This document shows positions 1 through 10,800 of a stretch of DNA of 64,000 bases, in pieces. Source of the stretch: Fistulifera solaris (lineage: Eukaryota; Bacillariophyta; Bacillariophyceae; Naviculales; Stauroneidaceae); NCBI GenBank assembly GCA_030295235.1, contig AP026143.1, forward strand, positions 558,001 through 622,000. The letters are read 5' to 3'. Position 1 is the stretch's first letter, and each line of letters starts with the position of its first letter. The position numbers and the translations under genes are program-made. The notes beneath the pieces are model-generated. The model had not been told where the DNA came from. It saw only the letters and a program-made list of their open reading frames with translations, and ran no database searches.

Positions 1-612
1 TCTTTTTGCCCTGGCATGTTTGAGAGGTTAAAACAAATTCTACCCTTGCATCTATCAACCTTTGGTCCCAAATACTCGGTGAAAAAGACAGAGAGGCACT
101 TTCGTTCTTTGACCAATGTCCTTCCTTCTGTGTTAATGAAATCGCTAGCAGAGCTGGTTTGCGTACAACTGCGGTCAAAATCAGACTCCTCCCTTGGGGG
201 ACTTGCGCTCCGGTCGCTGGGTGTCTTCAAAGTACCTTTGCGGGACATACGAGTTTTGGTGGCGGAGGACAATCGTGTGAATCAAAAAGTAATCGAAAAG
301 ATGCTACGTCGTATTGGAACAGAGAGCATCGAAATTGTCGATGACGGTCAAAAGGCCGTTCACAGAGAAGCTAACACTTCGTATGATATCATATTGATGG
401 ATATGCAAATGCCCGTCATGGACGGTGTTGCAGCTTGTCGCGAGATCCTTGGTCGAGAAAATGGGCGACCCAAGCCGAAGATAATTTTTGTCACAGCGCA
501 CGCCGCCGGCGACTATGAAGAAGAGTGCATGAATGCCGGGGCATCGGGATTTATTACGAAGCCATTCAACATGAATGAGATCACAAACGCTTTAATGGCA
601 TGTATAGAATAG
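1..612 (+). CDS. C-terminal receiver domain of a hybrid histidine kinase (5' end outside window)
   Basis: The frame is open to the left edge, so this is the 3' end of a longer gene. From about nt 240 it encodes a response-regulator receiver domain: the acidic pocket is in VLVAEDNRVNQKV, the phosphoacceptor Asp is in ILMDMQMPVMDG (codon 400-402), then the Thr of FVTAHA and the conserved Lys of FITKPF (codon 559-561). The protein stops shortly after the last receiver helix. A C-terminal receiver after other sequence fits a hybrid sensor kinase, where it would accept phosphate from an upstream kinase domain. That kinase part is not visible, so a plain response regulator with an N-terminal extension remains possible. 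The receiver assignment is firm; the hybrid-kinase context is inference. Confidence 0.85.
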   Translation, partial: SFCPGMFERLKQILPLHLSTFGPKYSVKKTERHFRSLTNVLPSVLMKSLAELVCVQLRSKSDSSLGGLALRSLGVFKVPLRDIRVLVAEDNRVNQKVIEKMLRRIGTESIEIVDDGQKAVHREANTSYDIILMDMQMPVMDGVAACREILGRENGRPKPKIIFVTAHAAGDYEEECMNAGASGFITKPFNMNEITNALMACIE

Positions 613-964
613 AGATATTATCGCGTTTTGATTTGTTAGTCCTTTCAAAAGCATAGACTACTTTGATGGCTGCAACGTTCCGCTTCAACAAGAACCAATA
701 TTCCTATTAACAAAGCTTACCAGTGCAACTGTTGAATTCAAAAACCTCTCTACTACTACGATGTCGAAGAAGCCTGGAAGCCCTAGTCTACAGCAGTAAT
801 AAAGCTCACAGAATTTCTGACTGATATAATACGCCTTATCCAGAATTAGTGGTGGTCTGTCCTCGTGTCCTACGTCCTACCTAAAAATAATAATTATTTG
901 TTGTTGTTAAAGATCGAATAATTGTTTAGCGGCTTTCTTCATTCCCATAAAAAGAAAGAAAGAA
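613..964. other. Intergenic, nothing recognised
   Basis: AT-rich spacer between the receiver gene and the next plus-strand gene. I see no RNA gene, repeat or convincing ORF. Confidence 0.5.
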
Positions 965-2367
965 ATGACGTCTATTGCTGTATCAAGACTTCTCACCTCG
1001 TCGCGAACAGCACGCGCACTTGCGGGCCTCGACCGAATCACCGCTACATCACGCTTCTCCACCACAACATCGGAGCGCTCCGGGGACGATGACATCACTC
1101 CCAGTCAAACATTTGTTAAGACTCGCATTCGACCCGGAGAATGGGATCCAGAGACACGTACAAATCTCTCTATCGCCCCAAATTCCGTTCGAGGGCCAAA
1201 ATTTGGAGCGGTGATGATTTTGCGCGTCAACCGACCGTAGGCTTCTCCTCCGAGTACGAATCCTTCGTCGATGCGGCTGTCACGTTGTCATGGTTGACGC
1301 AGAATGATCAAAAGCAAATTTACCGTCTTTATTGTGACATTCTGGAAGCCACGACCGAGGGAAGTCGCACTTCGCATGAATACATAGTTCGAGTCGTCGC
1401 GCAAAAGTTCAATTTGACCCCGGAACGTGTGGCGGCGGTCATTCAGCTTCAGCACAATGAAGAGCAAATGATTCGAAAACAACAAGAAGGCGACGACAGT
1501 GTCAAGCTGTTGACAGAGGCTGCCGAGTACATGGACAACGCCATCCAGCAAGAAATCAACGAAGCGTACCGGGGTTTCGGTTTGAAGAAACCTGATGAAT
1601 TTGTGGAAGACCCAACCTTCATTGGTGTTGGACAGGAGAGCAAGTCATGGAAAGTCATTGATGATCTTTTCGATGTTGATCAGCTCATGAAAGACGCGGC
1701 TGTTCGAGATGAGAGGGAAGCCCGGGTGGCGATTGACGGTTACGTCTATGTTGAAGATGTCGACGAGAGTTCCGTCAAAATTCCCATTTCGAAAGACTGC
1801 CGTGAGCTAATTAAGTCTGTGAATCGCTTCAAAAAGACCGTCTCCAGCGAAGGTGACATCGAATCGATAGATGCACTGCCGAAAGGGGGTGAGCGTCGCG
1901 AACGATGGAAGTTTGTAGCGCAAGTTGTGAATACTCGCCAGCTTCGTCGCCAGCGAGATAGCGACGCCAAGAAGAGAAAGAATCACGCACCAAGGAGCTA
2001 CGCGAACAACGCCCCAGTCAATTCTTTGGTGGAACAAAACGGCTCCGTAAGAGCAGCCACATTGGAAGACGTAAAGCAGACGGCGTGGAAGCCAGTTCGA
2101 CACGTTTGTGAACATATCTATCAAGGGGCAAAACAAGGATGGTTGGATCGGCGCCTACGAGGTGACACAAAAGCATGGGGAAGAGCTCCCCTAGCACCTG
2201 TTACACCACCAAAGGCAGTGTCGGCAGTTGAGAGTACGGAAGAGAAAGAGCCAGTAAACGAGGCGGAAATGGCCCAGGATGCGAACGATGGCGCCGGTAC
2301 TAAGGAAGAAAATAGAGTTTCCGCGGATCAAGGCAACAACACGTCAAAAGACGAGAAACAACAGTAA
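965..2367 (+). CDS. Probable mitochondrial protein, Bot1/mS45-like mitoribosome family
   Basis: The N-terminus (MTSIAVSRLLTSSRTARAL, Ser/Thr/Arg-rich with no acids) is a typical mitochondrial presequence. The mature part has a helical segment around SWLTQNDQKQIYRLYCDI and FNLTPERVAAVIQL, which resembles the eukaryotic mitochondrial regulator (Bot1/EMR, mS45) family from memory of that pattern, then a long charged region and a Glu/Asn-rich tail. The presequence is in one frame and the rest (from about 1141) in another. No intron with usable GT-AG ends and correct phase joins them, but one extra base near the GGG at 1143-1145 makes a continuous 467-residue protein through RIRPGEW. I read this as an assembly indel. 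The mitochondrial location is likely; the family name is tentative. Confidence 0.6.
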
Positions 2368-2836
2368 CTTATAGTGGCGAAATAGATTGCTCCAATTTCA
2401 ATTTATGTGGTAAAAGCTACGGCAACTTATTGGCTACGGTATTCAAAGCGTTTTTAGTCATGAGGAGACATTAACCATTGTGACTTGTTTTTTCTGTCTC
2501 ACAAATACCAGACTGTAATCTTATATATCCTGTAAAGTAGTCTTGTTCCGCGCCCAAGAATTCTCCAACTAAGTAAAATCCGTGAATCCATTTATTGAAC
2601 GCTCGTCGAGCCGTTGGTTTAGAAAAATTCAGGTCACCATCTTTCAGCGACGAGGAGGTTATGCTCATTTTTATGCTGAGCTTATCATTCGTTGCCAATC
2701 AATCATACTACTCTCAATAAAACCAATACTCGATTTGTAATTTCTGTCCACGACGTTTGCTAGAGAGGAAACTTCGGAAGCAGTTTTATAGTGAACGGAA
2801 CTCTTTTGCTGATCACAACAGACGACCGAACTCAGG
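2368..2836. other. Intergenic, nothing recognised
   Basis: Spacer without a convincing gene. A 75-codon minus-strand ORF (2471-2698) has no recognisable features. Confidence 0.4.
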
Positions 2837-3157
2837 ATGAACAATGGACGAGCCGAATCACCGCCTCGTAATCTGATTTTGACAACCGAACAAATTCTGA
2901 AAAATCCACCTCAGGCACCCAAAAGGAAGAAACCCGGACCGCGTGAGTTCGGGGATAATGAATATATTCCGAGTGATCTCATAGCGCCGTGGATGATCCC
3001 AAAATTCGACAACCATAATGAACCTGAATGGGCCTCACCTCGGTTCCTTCCGCGTCGAAGACTTTTTGACGGCGACTATAGAGGCTTTGGCTCGGGTATA
3101 GATCCAGTTGGGAGCTCCTCTAGTGATGAAACAGCGACAAGAAGTACTCGGCATTAA
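2837..3157 (+). CDS. Small hypothetical protein, Pro-rich and basic
   Basis: Open frame of 106 codons beginning in a reasonable context (ctcaggATGaac). The product is hydrophilic, with a basic run (APKRKKPGPREFG) in the first third and a Trp/Pro-rich middle (APWMIPKFDN, EPEWASPRFLPRRR), ending in a Ser/Thr-rich tail. There is no signal peptide or membrane segment. I recognise no family. The ordered composition and lack of frame breaks favour a real gene, but a chance ORF cannot be excluded. Confidence 0.4.
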   Translation: MNNGRAESPPRNLILTTEQILKNPPQAPKRKKPGPREFGDNEYIPSDLIAPWMIPKFDNHNEPEWASPRFLPRRRLFDGDYRGFGSGIDPVGSSSSDETATRSTRH

Positions 3158-3351
3158 AAAAAAATGATATGATGCACAGAGACGACCGTTATTTTGCTGC
3201 TATACGCGCTATCGAGAGGATTTTTAGACACATTTAATGTGTTGATTCTTTAAAATAGATCAGTTTTGAGAGTTTTTGCATACAAAGCATTATTGCCCAT
3301 TGAGTATGGTGAGGTAACGTGGTTGGCGCGGCTAAGAAGCGAACATCCAAT

Positions 3352-3951
3352 TTACATGCGCATGCGCTTATTCGATGGTTCCATATCATCGTCGTCTTCG
3401 CGAGACCCATTAAAGTTTTCTGCGCCTGTTTCTGTTGATTCACGGGGCTTTTCTGGCATGTTATAATCGTTTCTTTCGCGCTTCCTTGCTTCTTCAGCCT
3501 TCCGGTCGTGACGCACTTGACCTCCTTTCACTCCGCGTCCAAATTGACGTCCCGGTATAAATCCTGAGTCTAATTCAACCCGAATCACTTGCCCGTCTAA
3601 TTTCGTCGAACTCAGTAGTGACACGGCCGCTAGAGCATCCTCCCGAGAATAGTACTCCACGAAGCAAAAGCCACAAGGCATCTTCTTGTTCCTATCTAGA
3701 CCCATGTGAATTTGTTTTACTGGGCCAAGCTGCGAAAAGTGGGATCGAATGTGGGCTGTACGAGTGCTAAACGCGACGTTACCGACATAGAGCGTGGAAC
3801 TGGTAGTTAATGCTTTCATTTGAGCCTCCGGTGAATCATAATGTGAGCGATCCCAGTAAAGTTTCTTGTCTTCCGCGCTGAAACTCAAATCAGGAGCTCG
3901 AGGAGGGGGCGGTAAGATGAGCTGAGCTGAGGTCAATAGTGAGTTCTCCAT
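3352..3951 (-). CDS. CBP20: Nuclear cap-binding protein subunit 2 (CBP20)
   Basis: Small subunit of the nuclear cap-binding complex, which binds the m7G cap of RNA polymerase II transcripts together with CBP80. The protein is a single RRM flanked by the family's tails: the tyrosine-containing YWDRSHY before the RRM, RNP2 as LYVGNV (about residue 54), RNP1 as CGFCFVEYYSREDA, then the cap-pocket tail GFIPGRQFGRGVKGGQVRHD, nearly identical to the human sequence. I start at the internal ATG at 3951, giving 199 residues; a longer in-frame ATG at 4071 adds 40 residues with no counterpart in the family. The C-terminus is charged and ends in a basic NKRMRM. Single exon. Confidence 0.95.
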   Translation of the reverse strand: MENSLLTSAQLILPPPPRAPDLSFSAEDKKLYWDRSHYDSPEAQMKALTTSSTLYVGNVAFSTRTAHIRSHFSQLGPVKQIHMGLDRNKKMPCGFCFVEYYSREDALAAVSLLSSTKLDGQVIRVELDSGFIPGRQFGRGVKGGQVRHDRKAEEARKRERNDYNMPEKPRESTETGAENFNGSREDDDDMEPSNKRMRM

Positions 3952-4432
3952 TGTTTTATGACGACAACAATTGGATTGGTGGTGTCCGCAAGAGGTGCTA
4001 ATAAACGTTGGTGCTATCGGACAAGTAGTAATGGAGGCCCTTGATTCTTTTCGTATCGCTTTACCAATCAAAGCTTATACCACGGCGTAATCAATCTTGA
4101 AGTTATAGTGAAGAAGGTTATTAAAAGGACAATTGCATGCCGCAACGCAACGCAAGGCAGAGCAAAAACAGAGGAGCAATAAAATACTCCTTACTTGTAG
4201 ACTACAGTAATAAAAATCGCGTCCGCCGTTTAACGACCGGGGAAGATTACCAACGTTAAGGATATGGTTTTGCTATGTGCAAAGCTATATAGGAGCTTTT
4301 GTCGCACTCTCGAGATGATGATCATGCACTAAACTTTGCTTCTTATGAGCAGTAGATTCTTTGCCTTATAATAGTCAGCCTAGTTGGAAATTTACTAGGC
4401 GATCTATTTATAGGAAGCAGATAAAAAGATCC
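3952..4432. other. Intergenic between CBP20 start and copper-protein gene end
   Basis: About 480 bp holding the CBP20 promoter and the 3' flank of the next minus-strand gene. No further gene or repeat seen. Confidence 0.5.
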
Positions 4433-5887
4433 TTATAAGCAAAGCGCGAGCGCACTTGGTATAACAATGGAGACCGCAAATTTGAATCTGTCCACGGACG
4501 AGGACAAAGAACTGGTATCTGTTTCATCGTTTGGCGTTTGAGTATCATTGTCGCCTTCGAACTTGGAGTCAATCTCAACGAGGCAGTCGTCTTCTGCTGG
4601 CAAGTCTAATTGTTTCAGGATGTTTTGCATTATTTGAATTTCGTGATTTTGGCGGTTGATGAGCGATCTTATGAGAGATTCCATCACGCATCCCTCACAT
4701 TGTATAGCGTTTGATTTCAGTAAAGCTTTCCCCATATTCACAGCATTCTGGTGATGCGGAATCATGTGGTGTAGAAAGAGTCCGATTTCTGAAGAGGCTG
4801 TCATCCCTGTCGTCATGCCAGCGAACATGTGACAGTTCATGGCGTTGTTACAACCTGCATAAAGTCGCATAGACTCAGAGGCATCCTCCGAGTCACAAAC
4901 AAACGTTAACGGGCACTGCGGATGCGGTAACTGGAAGTCCGCTAGGCCGTGTGTACCGCAAGTCATATCAAAGTCACTGACAACTGGGTTATAGTAGTCC
5001 TCAGGAAGTGCAGGAGTGTCTTGATCGTTCACAGGGACACCGCGCTTCAACAGCTTGATTCGACCGGCCATCATGTTGTGAATGTGACAGTAATAAAAAT
5101 ATCTTCCCCGAACGTCGCATCGTCGAAATTCAGCTCGACGCTCCACTCCCCAGCCACGCCTCGAGCGGTTGAAAGAAGGAGCTACGATATTCACCTAAAC
5201 CATGATCAGGAACCTCTTCCCAGATCCCGAAAGCTCCTTGTCGAAAGGCCAGGGAAGTATTTCCTCTGTTATGAAGAGGCGCTGGACAGGAAAGTGACGC
5301 CATGCACTCTCCGGTTGGCGAATAGTAATGCTCCAGGGAGCCGATCGCCGTCCCATTCATCCCTGTACTCGCACTGTGATTCATGCCCATCATATCGCTT
5401 TGTCTGGTAGATGTAAAATTGCTTCCAGTTGGTGTATTGTTGCCTGTATTGCTAGAGCCTGTGTTCGTTGTGCTGCCGGTGGTAGTGCCGCCCATGCCGT
5501 GACCCGCGTGGCCTCCGCCCATGCTCATATCTCCGTGTGCGTGCGCTCCGTGCGAATCATGCACGTACCCGAAACCGAGAGGATGATAGTAATTCGAAAC
5601 ATGATTCTGAATAAATGTATACTTTTCTCCGATTTCCATGCCGATGGTAGGATTGACTTCGTCGCCACACTCCTCGAATTTGAAGTATCCTGAGAAGCAT
5701 TAAGGACAAATAGCAAGTGAGAGAGGAAAGCTTGAAAGGACGGAAGAGAAAGAAGAGCGATTGTTTGTTACGTACCAAATTCCCCTGCATAGAGGTCAAC
5801 TTGCACTGTATAGATGTTGTTAGGCGAAGTACAGAGAGCTGCGTTTGCGAGCTTGAGAAGTAAAAGATAAGCGAGTGATTTCCACAT
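4433..5887 (-). CDS. Secreted cupredoxin-like + DUF305 protein, paralog A
   Basis: Three exons: 5776-5887, 5195-5689 and 4433-5145 (introns 86 and 49 nt, GT-AG, phases consistent), 439 residues. It begins with a signal peptide (MWKSLAYLLLLKLANAALC). The first half is cupredoxin-like, with a His/Met/Gly-rich loop (GAHAHGDMSMGGGHAGHGMG), a Thr/Asn/Gly linker and the type-1-copper-style ligand cluster YFYYCHIHNMMAGRI. The second half is DUF305-like, a ferritin-like helical bundle with metal-ligand motifs NCHMFAGMTTGM and HHMIPHHQNAVNMGKALL. The C-terminus is a Ser/Thr-rich stretch followed by a hydrophobic tail ending SIVIPSALALCL, as expected for GPI or membrane anchoring. A surface copper binding or oxidation role is inferred from the ligands. 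It lies head to head with a near-identical paralog. Confidence 0.85.
4911..5887 (-). repeat. Inverted duplication, left arm
   Basis: This arm is nearly identical in reverse complement to 6398-7376. It covers exon 1, exon 2 and the first third of exon 3 of paralog A. The 3' part of intron 1 is the least conserved piece inside the arm. Confidence 0.85.
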
Positions 5888-6397
5888 TGTCGTCATTGTT
5901 TCGTTTGATTGTAAAGCGCTTTGTATCAAACTAGACTAGTCTATGATGAAGGGTTGCTTGTTGTTTATGGCTTTATTGTGGTCTTCATCGTTTTTGTGTT
6001 GCGTTTCTGCGTGACGCGTGACGCTGTGAGTATGGGAAAAGTTAGGCCTTCCGCTACAAAGTGGATAATAGTATACGTCAACGGATTGCGCAACGGCAAA
6101 AATCGGCTAACTCCTCAGAGTCGCTGGCGCAGTCGTGCATTTTTCAATGGTTCCAGTCTCCAATCCAACCAGTGAAAAGTAAGTACCTATTTTTTTATAT
6201 AAAAAGGTTATAAATAATGAAGCCACTAACAGTCAAAAAGGCCTTTTAATCAACAACGACCCCCCTCTGCTTCGATAAACCAAAACGCAAAGCACATGAT
6301 GAAAAAACACAACTGGCCTAAACCCGTTTACATCATTGTAAAAAGCATTATTTTAGCATTAAGATTGCCTCTTTATTCAAACAAAGCAACGACGACA
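5888..6397. promoter_or_regulatory. Shared divergent promoter region of the copper-protein pair
   Basis: 510 bp between the two start codons. It drives both copies if they are transcribed. Unlike the flanking coding arms it is not obviously palindromic beyond the first bases upstream of each ATG (acgacaATG on both sides). I see no further gene in it. Confidence 0.5.
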
Positions 6398-7376
6398 ATG
6401 TGGAAATCACTCGCTTATCTTTCCCTTCTCAAGCTCGCAAACGCAGCTCTCTGTACTTCGCCTGACAACATCTATACAGTGCAAGTTGACCTCTATGCAG
6501 GAGAATTCGGTACGTAACAAACAATCGCTCTTCTTTCTCTTCCGTTCCTTCTCGCTCTCTTCTCTCTCATTCACTCATCATGCTTGTATATTCTCAGGAT
6601 ACTTCAAATTCGAGGAGTGTGGCGACGAAGTCAGTCCTACTATCGGCATGGAAATCGGAGAAAAGTATACGTTTATTCAGAATCATGTTTCGAATTACTA
6701 TCATCCTCTTGGTTTCGGGTACGTGCATGACTCTCACGGAGCACACGCGCACGGAGATATGAGCATGGGCGGAGGCCACGCGAGTCACGACATGGGCGGC
6801 ACTACCACCGGCAGCACAACGAACACAGGCACTAGCAATACAGGCAACAATACACCAACTGGAAGCAATTTTACATCTACCAGACAAAGCGATATGATGG
6901 GCATGAATCACAGTGCGAGTACAGGGATGAATGGGACGGCGATCGGCTCCCTGGAGCATTACTATTCGCCAACCGGAGAGTGCATGGCGTCACTTTCCTG
7001 TCCAGCGCCTCTTCATAACAGAGGAAATACTTCCCTGGCCTTTCGACAAGGAGCTTTCGGGATCTGGGAAGAGGTTCCTGATCATGGTTTAGGTGAATAT
7101 CGTAGCTCCTTCTTTCAACCGCTCGAGGCGTGGCTGGGGAGTGGAGCGTCGAGCTGAATTTCGACGATGCGACGTTCGGGGAAGATATTTTTATTACTGT
7201 CACATTCACAACATGATGGCCGGTCGAATCAAGCTGTTGAAGCGCGGTGTCCCTGTGAACGATCAAGACACTCCTGCACTTCCTGAGGACTACTATAGCC
7301 CAGTTGTCAGTGACTTTGATATGACTTGCGGTACACACGGCCTAGCGGACTTCCAGTTACCGCATCCGCAGTGCCC
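6398..7376 (+). repeat. Inverted duplication, right arm
   Basis: Partner of 4911-5887. Similarity drops sharply downstream of 7376, inside exon 3, although short conserved blocks return around the DUF305 ligand motif. Confidence 0.85.
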
Positions 7377-7767
7377 CGATACCTTTGTCTGCAATGCCGA
7401 GCAAATCACAGATCCTTCGCTAGCTAACTTTGTCGAATGTTTGAATGCTATGAACTGTCACATGTTCGCTGGCATGACGACAGGGATGACAGCGTCTTCT
7501 GAGATTGCCTTGTTTTTAAATCAGATGATTCCGCATCACCAAAATGCAGTTAACATGGCCAAACTCTTGCTGAGAAGTGGCAAGGTAACTTGCGATAATC
7601 TTAAAAACGTAGCTGATCCCATGTGTCAGTTGGAAATACTTTTGCGGGGTATTATTGGCGAGCAAAACCACCAAATCCAACTCATGCAACAAGAGTTGAA
7701 ACAATATTCGCCATTGGGGGAATGCGTCGTACATGTCACAGAAACAAGTCGTATATCAAGCAGGTAA
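6398..7767 (+). CDS. Secreted cupredoxin-like + DUF305 protein, paralog B
   Basis: Mirror copy of the gene at 4433-5887, with exons 6398-6509, 6598-7092 and 7142-7767 (introns 88 and 49 nt), 410 residues. It has the same signal peptide, His/Met-rich cupredoxin loop (with SHDMGG in place of GHGMGG) and YFYYCHIHNMM ligand motif. From about nt 7376 (after LPHPQCP) the two copies diverge: here the DUF305 part reads NCHMFAGMTTGM...NQMIPHHQNAVNMAKLLL and the protein ends shortly after the bundle, without the Ser/Thr tail and hydrophobic anchor of paralog A. B is therefore predicted to be soluble and secreted, A to be anchored. The 5' parts of intron 1 match and then differ. Confidence 0.85.
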
Positions 7768-7819
7768 AGCGTTTTCACTAGCGTCATCTTATAAATTAGA
7801 GTCTTTATAGTTTTCGGCG

Positions 7820-10800
7820 TTATGGTGCTTGTTTTAGACTTTCGACTGCTTGTTGCGGGGTCATGAAATCACAAACTAGAAGCAAGTGTCTGACCTCGTT
7901 ATCGTCTATTTTTGAACCAAGCCACTGTCGCCACTCATCTGGCTTGCATTGTTGAAAGGATTGAAACAAATCAGCGATTTTGGAATGAATTCTTTTGCAT
8001 TTTTCTCGACTTCGCAACTGTAGCTGAATGGGCAAAAGCTTTAAGTAGGGAGTCAAAAATCCTTTAGACCAAGCCGAAACCCGCACCCGAACAGCACATC
8101 CTTTGGGACAGATGATACAATGTCCAAAAACGCAGCCCAGACTGATTCCGTGTAGGAGTAACCCCAGTGGCGAACAGTAACGAAAACATTCTTGTTCATG
8201 TACTGTGCCTCTCGCGGATCATCAAAGCCTTCTCCGTAAACCAGACCGCGGGTCCCGTTATCTCGTTCTGTGTTCGACGCATCACGTTCAAGAAGCAAGG
8301 CAATGTCCTTTCCTCTTCGAAGCAAAATCAAAGGGTGTCTTCTGGCCATGTCGTTAATAATCATAATAGAGCGGAGCTGTCCGTTGGCAATGGACTCTAT
8401 GACTACGTCAATTTTGTCATCCAAGCTTGATGCCCATTCAGTAAAATCTTTCTGATACAACTCTGAAGCCTTCATTAAAAGTAGACGAGTTCGCTCTGGA
8501 TTGAGATCCATCCACAAAGAATGCTTGAGGTACAATTTTAGGAGAAACGAAGAAAGTACCGGTTTCAGCATAAGGTCCGTGTCAGCTTCGATTTCAGCAA
8601 TAATTTTTCGAGTGACTGATTTAAAAGACTGTTTTCCCAAACTAGATACCCACAGTCCGAAATCGAAACCGATCGCAGCGTGACTGTCGTGTGTAGATGC
8701 AGCGCTTTTTAAACAGCACAAAGAAATGTTAATCATTCCTTCAATCGCTTGAGCGTCGAACATTCTTTGATTTGGTGATGAAGTAGTCTGAGCAGGTGAA
8801 CCAAAGGGAACCGGTATTGCATTGATAAGGAACCTCACAACGTTTACTATGTGAACAGCTGCATCGTTTGCGAAACTCATTTCTCTACAGATCCAGTCAA
8901 TGCACTCCGATTGATGAGATGGAGCCCAATTTTCTGTTGCTTTTATTACAAGACTTGACGATACTTTTTCACAAACGCTTAACGAAAACACTGCTCTCCA
9001 TAACTCTGCTGTACCCTTAGTCTTGGTAAGAAGTGGAACCCACTTAAGCAACAACGACAGGTTGTTTTCTTTCCCTTGCTTTTCGTTATACACGCAGCGT
9101 ATCAGTTCCGTTGCACAATCGCACATTTCATTTTGAGATGATTTGTCTACCATCGATGCCAATATGGCTTCGACAACATTGACATTACCTTGTTCGACAC
9201 CTTTTGAAACGCTGACAACCGTTGATGGTATCGTTAGTTTCTGAACTTCCGGTTCCATTACAAACCATTCATTGCGTTCCTTTTTAACTTGAAAAGGAAG
9301 AACGACCTCAAGCGTATCATCTAGATCCGACTTGACCATTTTCGACGAGAATATCGATGGGGTTCGAACCTTTACGCTACTATTCTTCTCTTTCAGTTTC
9401 GCTTCATCGCCTAAGCAGGTCTGTGATAGCCATTTCATGAAAGTAGTTGAGACCTCTGGACTATTGTCGCTCAGATCGATTCCGTGCAAGCTCATGTACG
9501 ATGTTAGACGGCCAAGGAGCTTTCTCGATATCTGGCGCTTTGTTCCTATTCGACCGATATCCCAATGACTAGAGGCAGATGGGACCATTAGTTCTAGGTA
9601 CGTTGCTGTCATGTCAGGAGCTCGTTGTCCTAAACGCCCCAGCCTGTCTACCATAGTTAACAACGAAGCCCTAGGTAACCCAGAACATAGAAGCAACCTT
9701 GGTAGAAACGAAGCAGGAGCAGAAAGTGCAGCCCGTCGAGCAATCGCGTCACTCCGGGCTTTGGCTAACATGATCCACAACTCGACAGGAACTGTAACGT
9801 TTTTCTTGCAACTTGTTTTCGTGTCAACAAACCGCACGTCCGCATCCGTTTCGTTATCACCTTCCGAGTGCTGTTGAAGCAGTGCATCCGCTAAATAATC
9901 GATGTAATTTGCGGAGTCACCCTCAGCTGTTTTAAATTCGTCTTTCCATAAACTCAAAAAAACTGATATCGACTGCACAAGTGACAAAGGTATTTCTTGA
10001 ATGTGATCGTGTGCGACCATGGCTTGATTAAGGTCATGTGTAATTTTGAATTCGTCGGATGTTTGGACGCGCCTCGAAAATTCTTCGAAAATAACTCTGA
10101 TGATAATTGATCGGAGGTCAGTGTAGGAATCTATCGCTTCCGCTAATACACTTGGTCGCTTAGAGATGAGATCAACAACAAGATCTGCAAATCGAAAAGA
10201 AACGTCAATTACATTTTTTTCGGAATACTCAATGATCTGTTGAAGCGATACAATGAGAGACCTAAGTACAGAGCCCCTTTCGAAGGATGCAGCGGTCGCC
10301 TAGACGTTTCGATAGACCATGTCAGTATTACCAAACAACCAGACCACGTAACAAACGTCTCGTACCATGTATTTGACAGCATCTGGGAGAATAGACGACG
10401 CATCTTTCAGAAGCAAAATGCTCCCCATCCAAGACCCCGAACTTGTCGAAGCGTCATTGCAAGCAGGTAGTGATTCTTGGAGAACCCTCCTAGCACATCG
10501 CCGCCGATCGGGATTATGACTGGCGATATCAGAAATGAGAAGCTCAAATGCCTTTACTGTCTCTCCAGTTCCAAATTGCCCCCCTAAGGACTGCTGCACA
10601 TGCCTTAATAACGGAGCAGCCAGGTTCCAGAGCTCCTTCTTTTCATCGCCATCGTTTCCATGCGCTTTCAATAACAAAAAGCAAGACGTGCTGGAATGTA
10701 ATCGCGAAATAATTTCGGGGAACTTGGAAACTATTGGTATGAGCCAGTCATACGCCCGTTCTACTGCTTCGCGAGTAGTATTCCCTATGGTCATTGTAAG

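Noticed and set aside
5328-5693. Antisense ORFs of 121-153 codons opposite the copper-protein exons (also 6594-6959, 4949-5410, 6877-7338)
   Set aside because: They occur in both arms only because the arms are duplicates, and they are the reverse of conserved coding exons with His/Met-rich codons; no independent features.
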